64,000 bases of DNA from the NCBI RefSeq assembly GCF_022321485.1, contig NZ_JAKOGG010000002.1, positions 310,001 through 374,000 on the forward strand. The letters are read 5' to 3'. This stretch comes from Shewanella electrica. GTDB taxonomy: Bacteria; Pseudomonadota; Gammaproteobacteria; Enterobacterales; Shewanellaceae. Position numbers and translations under genes: made by a program. Numbering within the stretch: position 1 is the first letter of the stretch; every line of letters begins with the position of its first letter. The notes under the pieces are model-generated. The model searched no databases, was not told where the DNA came from, and was given only the letters and a program-made list of their open reading frames with translations. This document shows, piece by piece, positions 27,276-34,622 of the stretch.

Positions 27276-28340
27276 ATGCTACTGCTGGCGATTTTAGCTT
27301 GGCGCAAGTGGCAACGGCTGAGCGTACTCACCACGCTCAGCTGGTTACTGCTAGAAGTGCTGCTACTGAATACGGCATTTGCGCTGAATGGCGCCGCCAG
27401 TAATCCGTTTAGTGCGGTGTTGCTGGTGCCAGTGGTATTGGCCTACATGCTACTGCCGTGGTGGCCCGCGATGACGGTATTGGTCAGCAGCATTGCGGCG
27501 CAATTGATCCAACTGCTGTTGTTGCAGCACAGTGAACATCAACCGATGCTGCACCATTACTACGGCATGGTGTTCGGCTTTGTCTTTACCAGTGTGATGA
27601 TGGCGGCGGTAGTGGTGTATTTTCGCCAGCGGCTGCAACAGCGCGAAAATGCAATCCGCGCCATGCGTGAGCGGCAACTACGCAGCGAGCAGTTGTTGGC
27701 GATTGGCACCGCCGCAGCGCAGTTAACCCACGATGTTGCTACGCCAATCCAGTCAATTCACTTGCTGCTCGAAGAGGTATTAGAGCAGCCCAACGTCAGC
27801 CCTGCATTGCAACAATTGGCCGAGCAGTTTCAACGTGTTGAAGGGCAGCTTGCGCAATGGCGCCAGATGGCGAACGATGTGCGTGAACAGCGCAGCTCGG
27901 TGATTTCGGTCGCGTCGTTATGGCAATCGTTACAGCATTTGATGCGTTTGTCGCGCCCAGAGGCACCGTTGCAGTGGCAATGGCTACAAGGCAACAACCA
28001 AAGCACATTAATTGCCGATGGCACCTTATTACCGGCGCTGACCAATATGATCATCAACGCTTGCGAAGCGGCCGCCCGTACGCCACAACCTCAAGTGCAG
28101 ATCCGCAGTGAAGTCTCTGAGCAACAGTGGCAACTACAGATAGAAAACAGCGCTGAACCGCTGTCTGACGCTGAACTTAGCCGCTTAGGCTTGACGCTGG
28201 TCGCCAGTGACAAAGGCCACGGTTTGGGCGCGGTGCTCAGCAATGCCACCATTGAAAAGTTCGGCGGCACAGTGCATTGGCAACAGCAGCAACAGCAAGT
28301 GATTACACTGATCTCGTTACCGGTAACCGCCCATGAATGA
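27276..28340 (+). CDS. RegB/PrrB-like sensor histidine kinase without redox Cys
   Basis: A 354-residue inner-membrane kinase. About four hydrophobic segments occupy residues 1-118. NPFSAVLLVPVVLAYMLLP (43-61) resembles the quinone-sensing segment of RegB. The H-box HDVATPIQSIHLL has H152; N-box, NACEAAA, and G-box, GHGLGAVLSNATIEKFGG, follow. The only Cys lies in the N-box, so the redox-active linker Cys of RegB is absent (the aligned part reads AQWRQM). It starts behind GGGGAA and overlaps the regulator gene by 8 bp. It likely senses membrane redox or a signal tied to the preceding receptor. Confidence 0.85.
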   Translation: MLLLAILAWRKWQRLSVLTTLSWLLLEVLLLNTAFALNGAASNPFSAVLLVPVVLAYMLLPWWPAMTVLVSSIAAQLIQLLLLQHSEHQPMLHHYYGMVFGFVFTSVMMAAVVVYFRQRLQQRENAIRAMRERQLRSEQLLAIGTAAAQLTHDVATPIQSIHLLLEEVLEQPNVSPALQQLAEQFQRVEGQLAQWRQMANDVREQRSSVISVASLWQSLQHLMRLSRPEAPLQWQWLQGNNQSTLIADGTLLPALTNMIINACEAAARTPQPQVQIRSEVSEQQWQLQIENSAEPLSDAELSRLGLTLVASDKGHGLGAVLSNATIEKFGGTVHWQQQQQQVITLISLPVTAHE

Positions 28341-28863
28341 GCCAAAGGCTACCATCTTGCTGATTGATGATGACGCCACCTATTTAAGCGTGCTGCAACG
28401 TCGGCTGCGGCAAGCCAGTGAGTTTGAGGTGATCACCTGCCAATCGCTCACCGCGGCGTTGGCGCTGCCCGCGCAACCGCTGCATGGCATTTTATTGGAT
28501 ATGATGTTGGACAATGAATCGGGGCTGGCGGGGATTACCGCGTTAAAGCAACATTTCACGCCCCGCCATCTGATCATGTTGACCGGCTACGCCAGCATTG
28601 CCACCACCGTGGAAGCGATGCGCCGTGGTGCCACCGATTACTTGGCTAAACCGGTGGGATTGAATGAATTGTTGCAACGTTTGCAGCAAGGCGAGGTTAC
28701 GCCAGCGCCAGCCACGCCGATGACACCGGCACAGGTGGAATGGGAGCATATTCAGCGCGTATTGCTGGAGCATGACGGCAATATCTCCAACACCGCCAAA
28801 GCGTTAGGGATTCATCGCCGCACTCTGCAACGCAAACTGCAAAAATACGCACCAGTGCGATGA
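28333..28863 (+). CDS. RegA/PrrA-like response regulator
   Basis: A 176-residue response regulator. The receiver domain has D56 in LLDMMLD, with the acidic pair IDDD at the start and K106 in YLAKPVG. A short linker of Pro/Ala (TPAPATPMTP) leads to a Fis-type helix-turn-helix at about residues 140-176 (NISNTAKALGIHRRTLQRKLQKY), the layout of RegA/ActR/PrrA. It overlaps the kinase gene by 8 bp. The likely targets include the receptor gene two positions upstream, but no binding site was identified. Confidence 0.88.
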   Translation: MNEPKATILLIDDDATYLSVLQRRLRQASEFEVITCQSLTAALALPAQPLHGILLDMMLDNESGLAGITALKQHFTPRHLIMLTGYASIATTVEAMRRGATDYLAKPVGLNELLQRLQQGEVTPAPATPMTPAQVEWEHIQRVLLEHDGNISNTAKALGIHRRTLQRKLQKYAPVR

Positions 28864-28908
28864 ACCCTTCGGGCAGCGACAGAACGTAATTTATTCAGCG
28901 TTAGGTGC

Positions 28909-29001
28909 TTGTTGGTGGAGAATACCTACACCGCACATCACCTGCTTTGCCTAAATCACGCGCTGGCAGCTGAAAAAACAACCAGCAAAGGTCAATAGCC
29001 T
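28909..29001. repeat. Dispersed repeat B, copy 2, adjoining the MITE
   Basis: Runs from TTGGTGGAGAA to AGCCTC, ending at the CTAG that borders the IS5-type MITE. It is the best preserved of three copies (9450, here, 38040). Its end, AAAGGTCAATAGCCTC, also resembles the right end of repeat C at 13185. Confidence 0.7.
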
Positions 29002-29005
29002 CTAG

Positions 29006-29268
29006 GGAAAGTGCGAACAAGTCTTCGCGACGCTCTGGATTGGTAAGCCATAGCAGTTCAAGGCAGCTAACTGCGGGCATGCTGAAGCATGGCAAAGTTA
29101 GCTAACGAAGAAATGCATGAGCTTACAAATCCCCGTAGGGCGTGGCCTACAGCTTCATCTGCTACGTTGCAGTTTTTGCAAAGGGCTCACCATTCGCGGC
29201 AAACTGCGCCTTGCATCTGAAAGCTGTATGCTCACGCAGAACACGCACGGGACTTATTCGCACCTTCC
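29006..29268. mobile_element. IS5-type MITE (263 bp) with CTAG duplication
   Basis: The ends are GGAAAGTGCGAACAAGTC and, on the other strand, GGAAGGTGCGAATAAGTC (16 of 18 identical), and the second matches the known IS5 terminal repeat GGAAGGTGCGAATAAG. CTAG stands at both borders (29002-29005 and 29269-29272), fitting the YTAR target duplications of IS5-group elements. It has no transposase frame, so it is a non-autonomous element moved by an IS5-like transposase elsewhere. The right CTAG contains the stop codon of the CYTH gene. Degenerate relatives lie at 8024 and 32115. Confidence 0.85.
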
Positions 29269-29832
29269 CTAGATATCTTGTTGGCTGAGTTGTTCGATAA
29301 ACATCTGTTTGTAGGATTTCGTTTGTAACGCTGAACGTGTGAGACCGAATTTACTTGCCAATGCTTCCAACTCGATTTTGTAACTAGCTAACTTGGATTC
29401 ATCATCAGTCATGATGGCAAACTCGACAAAATCGCCAATGCCTTTCAAAGTGTCAACGGTGACGTGGAAATTGCCAACGAAATAAATGCTGCGTGTTTTT
29501 TCAGCTTTTAACACAATCACATAGCCCATAGTGGTCAACATACTGCGGGCACTCTCGGCATCTGTAATATTGGTTGCTTCACATCGATCTGATTCTGGAC
29601 CTTTAACTATCCACAGCTTGATGCCAGACGGTTCCATGGTACGAATACAAAGACTTTTACGCTCCGCCTGTAATGCACCATCGGCAGAATCAAAATACCA
29701 GTCACATTCCGTATTATTCTCTAGCATTACGTCGTGAGGGATTTCTGTCAGAGTTTTGAGAAAAGATGATTTTGAATCAATATGATACTTTAATTCAACT
29801 TCGTACTTTCCTTGGAAATGGGCAGTTTTCAT
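29269..29832 (-). CDS. cyaB: CYTH-domain protein, class IV adenylate cyclase-like
   Basis: A 187-residue CYTH-domain protein of the class IV adenylate cyclase (CyaB) type. The signature ExExK is readable as E11-V-E13-L-K15 (GKYEVELKYHI), and later acidic and basic strands (RKSLCIRTME, KLWIVKGPES) line the tunnel that binds triphosphates. It may make cAMP or act as a triphosphatase. The frame opens at 29925, but the ATG at 29832 gives the usual family start. The stop codon is part of the CTAG duplication of the adjacent MITE, so the original C-terminus may have been changed by the insertion. Confidence 0.82.
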   Translation of the reverse strand: MKTAHFQGKYEVELKYHIDSKSSFLKTLTEIPHDVMLENNTECDWYFDSADGALQAERKSLCIRTMEPSGIKLWIVKGPESDRCEATNITDAESARSMLTTMGYVIVLKAEKTRSIYFVGNFHVTVDTLKGIGDFVEFAIMTDDESKLASYKIELEALASKFGLTRSALQTKSYKQMFIEQLSQQDI

Positions 29833-30148
29833 AGACAAACTCGATATAAAAGAAGCATGGTAGCATCGAGGTACATTTAGAACTTTGAGTGCATTCATAA
29901 CTCTCGTATCAAACCACACTGCCAAGTGGCATGAGCCCTAGACGGTGAACTGCCAGCGGTAATTATGTAACCTCGCAATATCTGTTGAATACAGCAAAGG
30001 CGTGGCGGCTGCGATGTTATCGATGGGGCAATTCCACCACGCCATCGCAAGTATCAATGAGATTTCAGCTGTTGTGACGGGGGCGTTAGCGGCGGGATTT
30101 CCGCCGACAATAGCGTAAGGTGCGACAACGTTTGTCACGAATGAGCAG
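29833..30148. other. Intergenic region without a recognised gene
   Basis: A minus frame of 85 codons (29938-30195) has no recognisable domain and overlaps the NYN gene in another frame. The region includes the plausible CYTH promoter. I see nothing else. Confidence 0.35.
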
Positions 30149-30622
30149 CTACAGCAACAGTTGGTCATCAATGGCAATAAAATGGTCAGCGGCATGCACC
30201 AACGCAGCGGCGGTGAGAGGCGGGACGCCGTAAACTTCCACCGATTTGTGGTGGTTTTGCTGTAGCGTTTGTACTAATGGGGCAAAGTCGCCGTCACCGG
30301 AAACGAGCACCACTACGTCAGCCTCGCTGGTTTGCTCTAGCGCATCAATGGTGATGCCGACATCCCAATCACCTTTGGCTGAACCGTCGGCGCGCTGAGT
30401 AAAGGGTTTGAGTTTTACCTCAAAGCCAATCGCTCGCAAAATGTTTTGAAACTCCCGCTGTTTACTATCGCCACGGTCAATCGCATAGGCGAATGCGGCG
30501 ACCACTTGTCGCCCTTGCGTCGCTTGAGCCCAAAAACGGTTGTAGTCGAAATTACGTCCGTAAGCTTGGCGGACAGTGTAATAAACGTTTTGTACATCAA
30601 CCAATAAGGCGACTTTTTCCAT
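30149..30622 (-). CDS. NYN-domain protein (LabA/DUF88-like)
   Basis: A 157-residue PIN-like NYN-domain protein of the LabA/DUF88 family, whose members are thought to be nucleases. The acidic metal-site residues are visible: D9 and N12 in LLVDVQNVYY, D in DWDVGITIDALE, and DGDF in VSGDGDFAPLV. It is soluble with no transmembrane part. The frame opens at 30658, but MEKVALLVD at 30622 fits the family. It is monocistronic; the opposite strand carries rhlE, starting 235 bp away, so the two are divergent. Confidence 0.86.
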   Translation of the reverse strand: MEKVALLVDVQNVYYTVRQAYGRNFDYNRFWAQATQGRQVVAAFAYAIDRGDSKQREFQNILRAIGFEVKLKPFTQRADGSAKGDWDVGITIDALEQTSEADVVVLVSGDGDFAPLVQTLQQNHHKSVEVYGVPPLTAAALVHAADHFIAIDDQLLL

Positions 30623-30857
30623 AGGATATCTTTGACTCTGACAATATTGCGTTAACACCGCGGTGCGGCGATGGTAGCAGATTTAGCCGCTGAATATTGG
30701 CGCAATTTGCCCGTTGATATGTGCCGTGAGTGTTGGATACGTGGCGGCAATGCCTGGTTCATGGTGAAAACAACGATTCCCGATAACTCTCGGCTGACTT
30801 TTGCGCGTGCAATGCTACAATCGCGCCGTCTTTATTTACTGTCAGCGGTGCTTGTTT

Positions 30858-32108
30858 ATGAGTTTTTCCTCCCTTGGTCTTCACGCGGATTTATTGGCTG
30901 TACTTGATGCGGTGGGTTATCAAACGCCAACGCCAATCCAATCAGCGGCGATACCTGAAGTGCTAGCGGGCAATGATGTGATGGCGGGGGCACAAACTGG
31001 CACCGGCAAAACGGCTGCTTTTGCTGTGCCACTGATCCAGCGCCACCTTGCGCGTGCGCCCTCAGACAAGGCGATTCGTGTACTGGTGTTAACGCCGACA
31101 CGTGAACTAGCGCAGCAAGTACACCAAAGCTTTGTGAAATACAGCCAAGGGTTAGGGCTTAATGCGGTCGTGGCTTATGGCGGCGCCAGTATTAATCCGC
31201 AGCTTGAGGCGTTAAGCCAAGGTTGTGATGTGTTGGTAGCAACGCCGGGGCGCTTGCTGGAACTGGCCTTCAAAGAACTGATCGACCTCAGCACACTGGA
31301 AACGCTGGTGCTTGATGAAGCCGACCGCATGTTGGATATGGGCTTTATTATCGACATCAAGCGCATTCTCAAACGGTTACCGGCATCGCGGCAAACCCTG
31401 TTCTTCTCGGCCACCTTTAACGACGAAGTGTTTGCGCTGAGTAAAACACTACTCAAGCAGCCGAAGCTGATTGAAGTGGCTGAACGCAATGCCACCGCCG
31501 CGAAAATCGAGCAACGCTTTTACGAAGTGGATAATCAACGTAAAGCAGGTTTAATCGCATACCTGATTGGTTCGAAAAACTGGCAACAAGTGCTGATCTT
31601 CACCCGTACCAAACAAGCGGTTGATGAACTGGCAAAAGAGTTGGCAAAAGATGGCATCAGCGCCGCGACCGTACATGGTGATAAATCTCAAGGCGCACGT
31701 GATCGTGGTTTAGAACAGTTTAAAGCGGGTCAAGTGCGGGCGCTGGTGGCAACGGATGTGGCTGCGCGCGGTTTAGACATCGAGCAACTGCAATACGTGG
31801 TCAACTACGAGCTGCCATATAACGCCGAAGACTATATTCACCGCATCGGTCGCACCGGCCGTGCAGGGCAGGCAGGCTTGGCGGTGTCGCTGGTGTCGAA
31901 TAAAGAGAAATATCTGGTTGAAGATATTCAAAAGCTCACTGGCGAGCAGTTTATGTTGCAATGGCTGGAAGGTTTTGAACCTAATCTGCTGGCGCAAGAA
32001 GAGGCGAGTAGCAGTAAACGCCAACCGTCGAAAAAGAACTTGCGTGCTAAAGCACTTGGGCAGGGCGGTAACAATAAAGCCAGATCGGGTAAACCGCGCC
32101 GTCGCTAA
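30858..32108 (+). CDS. rhlE: DEAD-box RNA helicase RhlE-like
   Basis: A 416-residue RNA helicase. The Q motif (PTPIQSAAIP, residues 24-33), Walker A AQTGTGKT (45-52), the PTRELAQQV motif Ia, the DEAD box in VLDEADRMLDMGF, SAT (FFSATFN), and HRIGRTGRAG are all present. The C-terminal tail is basic and short (KRQPSKKNLRAKA...KPRRR), as in RhlE. It likely helps ribosome assembly or mRNA turnover. The frame opens at 30801; MSFSSLGL at 30858 is the standard family start. A repeat fragment begins right after the stop. Confidence 0.9.
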   Translation: MSFSSLGLHADLLAVLDAVGYQTPTPIQSAAIPEVLAGNDVMAGAQTGTGKTAAFAVPLIQRHLARAPSDKAIRVLVLTPTRELAQQVHQSFVKYSQGLGLNAVVAYGGASINPQLEALSQGCDVLVATPGRLLELAFKELIDLSTLETLVLDEADRMLDMGFIIDIKRILKRLPASRQTLFFSATFNDEVFALSKTLLKQPKLIEVAERNATAAKIEQRFYEVDNQRKAGLIAYLIGSKNWQQVLIFTRTKQAVDELAKELAKDGISAATVHGDKSQGARDRGLEQFKAGQVRALVATDVAARGLDIEQLQYVVNYELPYNAEDYIHRIGRTGRAGQAGLAVSLVSNKEKYLVEDIQKLTGEQFMLQWLEGFEPNLLAQEEASSSKRQPSKKNLRAKALGQGGNNKARSGKPRRR

Positions 32109-32114
32109 TGGGCG

Positions 32115-32190
32115 ACGCTCTGGACTGATAAGCAATTACCGCAGCAGGCGACTGGCGTGCTTGAGTATGGCACCGTTGGCATCCGACAAG
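32115..32190. repeat. Fragment of the IS5-type MITE
   Basis: CGACGCTCTGGACTGATAAGC matches CGACGCTCTGGATTGGTAAGC of the intact element, with 18 of 21 bases alike, and weaker similarity continues for about 55 bp (GAGTATGGCA). It lies directly after the rhlE stop. No terminal repeat is left. Confidence 0.5.
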
Positions 32191-32191
32191 C

Positions 32192-32255
32192 GACGGGCGC
32201 AGGCTGTTTGAACCTCAGGAACACCACATTGATGATGGAATGCGTCGCGCCCGTC
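32192..32255. repeat. Spaced inverted repeat after rhlE
   Basis: GACGGGCGC (32192-32200) and GCGCCCGTC (32247-32255) are perfect 9-bp arms 46 bp apart. It may be an ordinary rhlE terminator-like fold or part of a repeat. The rest of 32109-32442 shows nothing else. Confidence 0.35.
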
Positions 32256-32442
32256 AGCCTGAATAATGGCAGGCTTGGCGGCTTGGTACATCCCTCAGTT
32301 AAACCGCAAATGATACGGGTAAGTGTCAGTTATCATTACTAAAACGGCTCACTGTCAATGCGAAATTAGTACAAAAGATTTATAGCGTCCGCCCTGAGTC
32401 TCAACTATGTTGAAGCTATCTATTCATCACGGTGGTGACGTT

Positions 32443-33237
32443 ATGAAACTGCGCTGGATTATCTGGTTAACATTGTTGGGTTGGTCGTGGCAGCTCTCGG
32501 CGGATGAGTTAGTGGTGCTGAAAGCGGATTTTCGTCCGCGTCCGCCAGAGATGCGCTATGGCAACACGCCACAAAGTTTTGCCGGGCCATTAGTGGTTAT
32601 TTTAGAGCGCGCCTGTGAACGAGCAGGTTGCAAAATTGAATGGCAAGATAAACCCTTTCCACGTTCGATGCGTGACTTGAGCCTTGGCCGAATCCATATC
32701 GTGCCGAGGCTTATTTTCAATCAGCAACGGCGAGAGATTGCGCAGTATATCGGCCCCATTGCCATCAAAGCTAAACCCATCATGTTTATTGGCCATCTCG
32801 GCAAAGATATTATGCATGAAGAGCAACTGCTTGAGCAGCGGATCGGCGTTAAACTCGGCACCTATTACTCTGATTTTATAAACTATGATAATCGCCTCAC
32901 GCGCGTCGCTGCTGCCGACGATGCTAACTTGGCTAAAATGTTTGCCGCAGGCCGGTTTGACTATTTAGCTGTGCTTGATAAACGTAGTGCCGAAGCGGCG
33001 TTTAAAGAGATAGGTTTTAGCGATTATCACTACACCAGTTTTGCGTTTCCAAACCGTATGCCGATTTACTATGGCTTTTCCAAAGCGGCGGATCATCAAG
33101 AGTTTGTTGGCAAGTTGCAGTACCAATTAGAAATGATGATTACGCAGGGTGAAATTGAAGCCATCTATCAACAAGACAACGAATATCCAACCGCCAAAAC
33201 ATCTGTGATATTGCCAGCAGATATGCTCGGTAATTAG
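32443..33237 (+). CDS. Periplasmic solute-binding protein, family 3 type
   Basis: A 264-residue extracytoplasmic protein with a signal peptide (MKLRWIIWLTLLGWSWQLSA). It has the layout of SBP family 3: a first-lobe start VVLKADFRPRPPEM, then SFAGPLVVILERACERAGC and VGVKLGTYYSDF-like second-lobe text (IGVKLGTYYSDF). It has no Asp/Thr pattern typical of amino-acid receptors that I could confirm, and no permease gene is near, so it may sense rather than import a ligand. The frame opens at 32407; the ATG at 32443 has GGTGACG upstream. It is followed by a relative in the same orientation. Confidence 0.75.
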   Translation: MKLRWIIWLTLLGWSWQLSADELVVLKADFRPRPPEMRYGNTPQSFAGPLVVILERACERAGCKIEWQDKPFPRSMRDLSLGRIHIVPRLIFNQQRREIAQYIGPIAIKAKPIMFIGHLGKDIMHEEQLLEQRIGVKLGTYYSDFINYDNRLTRVAAADDANLAKMFAAGRFDYLAVLDKRSAEAAFKEIGFSDYHYTSFAFPNRMPIYYGFSKAADHQEFVGKLQYQLEMMITQGEIEAIYQQDNEYPTAKTSVILPADMLGN

Positions 33238-33306
33238 CTCATTTTTCGCCAGTTCAGATAAGTTCTCCCTTATACTTAGGCGGTAGGAGTTATCGGAGTG
33301 GGTTAA

Positions 33307-34074
33307 ATGGCACGAATAGTCGGCCTGTGGTGTGTTTGGTTAGTGTGTTTCTCTGCCGTGGCAGAGCCTAACGCTAGTTCTGATCCTATCAATTTATATT
33401 TCACAGGACGTCCGCCGTTCATTTGGCGCGATGATGCTGGACAGATGCACGGCATCAGTTACGAGATTGGCGAGCAAGTGTTCCAACGTGCTCAAATTCC
33501 CTACCAATGGATAAAAGCCCCGTCTGCGCGGGTTAATCATTACTTTATTACCGATAAACAGCGCTTGTGTTTAGTTAACTGGATCTACACCGACGAGCGT
33601 CAAAAACTTGGGCGTATCTCGCTGCCGACATATCAAGAACAGGATTATGTGGGGGTCGTCCCCAAAGAGAAAGCCGACAAATATCGTGGGCGTGAGATTG
33701 CTGCGGTGCTTGACGATCCCACCACCATAGTGCTGTTCAAAGAGGGCTATGCTTACAGCACTGTGCTGACCAAACTGCTGATCAACATGAAGGCTCCTAA
33801 AGTCGATTACCGTGGCACGCAGACGCATAATCTACGTTTGATTGCGGAGAAACGGGCCGACATTGCCTTTTTTGAGCAGCAGGAACTGGCGTTGATTTTA
33901 CAGCAACAACCTGATCTGGGTGACAAGGTGGCGGTTGTTAATTTCCCTGGGCTAAACACCGAGCCAACCACGCGTCATGTCATCTGTTCTAAGTCAGTGA
34001 CCGAGCAAGAGATGCAAAAAATTAATCTCGCGATTGAAGCGCTACAGCTCACTCGTTTATCACAGGGCAACTAA
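33307..34074 (+). CDS. Periplasmic solute-binding protein, family 3 type, second gene
   Basis: A 255-residue relative of the preceding gene with a signal peptide (VWLVCFSAVAEP). Family-3 features are PPFIWRDDAGQMHGISYEIGEQVFQRA in lobe 1 and later alpha/beta repeats. It starts 69 bp after the preceding gene behind GGAGTGGG, so the two may share a promoter. As with its neighbour no permease follows; the next gene is a TonB-dependent receptor starting 548 bp later. A sensory or chemotaxis-linked role is possible; nothing here settles it. Confidence 0.75.
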   Translation: MARIVGLWCVWLVCFSAVAEPNASSDPINLYFTGRPPFIWRDDAGQMHGISYEIGEQVFQRAQIPYQWIKAPSARVNHYFITDKQRLCLVNWIYTDERQKLGRISLPTYQEQDYVGVVPKEKADKYRGREIAAVLDDPTTIVLFKEGYAYSTVLTKLLINMKAPKVDYRGTQTHNLRLIAEKRADIAFFEQQELALILQQQPDLGDKVAVVNFPGLNTEPTTRHVICSKSVTEQEMQKINLAIEALQLTRLSQGN

Positions 34075-34622
34075 TGGCCGGTGGGGGCTATACACGTAAT
34101 AAATATATTGCAGAATGAGTTGTTATAGTAATAGGTAAATACTATTTAAAATCATATTTCATTCTGTATTGTCGATTTATTTTGTGGAGCGATAAAATAT
34201 TGGGTGTGGCTTTTATGATGAATTTCGACAAGTCATGTTCATTCATTAGTCTAATAATAATTGTCGTTAAAATAACATTTTTTTAGTCTTTAAGTTTCTT
34301 TAAGTTTACGCGCTACTCACTGCGCGGATAATATTTTTTTCGTATAATTCGCGGTCTATCTAGCCTACTGTCATTAACATCTTCGCTTATTGAATGTTTT
34401 ATGGTTACTTTTTGGTAATTAAGTTTCATTTTTTGCTAAAGTAACGCTATTGCTTCTCGCTCAATTTTCCACGCCAATATTTCCTGTCATTGACAGAATA
34501 TTTTCATTTCTATTTACTTATTTGTATTACAAAACTTGACTTAATTACATCGGTGTCAGTGGTTGAATAACCGGCAGTATTGACGACTATCAGGTTACTT
34601 TAAACGCAAGGGATGCATCTCC
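34075..34622. other. AT-rich control region of TonB receptor
   Basis: No gene. It holds a perfect tandem of CTTTAAGTTT at 34288-34307 and an imperfect inverted repeat centred on CTGTCATTGACAG (34484-34496), with AATATT outside both arms. Either could be the operator of the receptor at 34623. Confidence 0.4.
34288..34307. repeat. Perfect tandem repeat of a 10-mer
   Basis: CTTTAAGTTT occurs twice without spacing, about 330 bp before the receptor start. Possible regulator-binding sites or slippage. Confidence 0.5.

Noticed and set aside
29938-30195. Minus frame of 85 codons between CYTH and NYN genes
   Set aside because: No recognisable domain and it overlaps the NYN gene in another frame.
34484-34496. 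CTGTCATTGACAG as a LexA or Fur box
   Set aside because: The arms are only 5 bp and match neither a LexA (CTGTN8ACAG spacing) nor a Fur consensus; kept only as a weak repeat.
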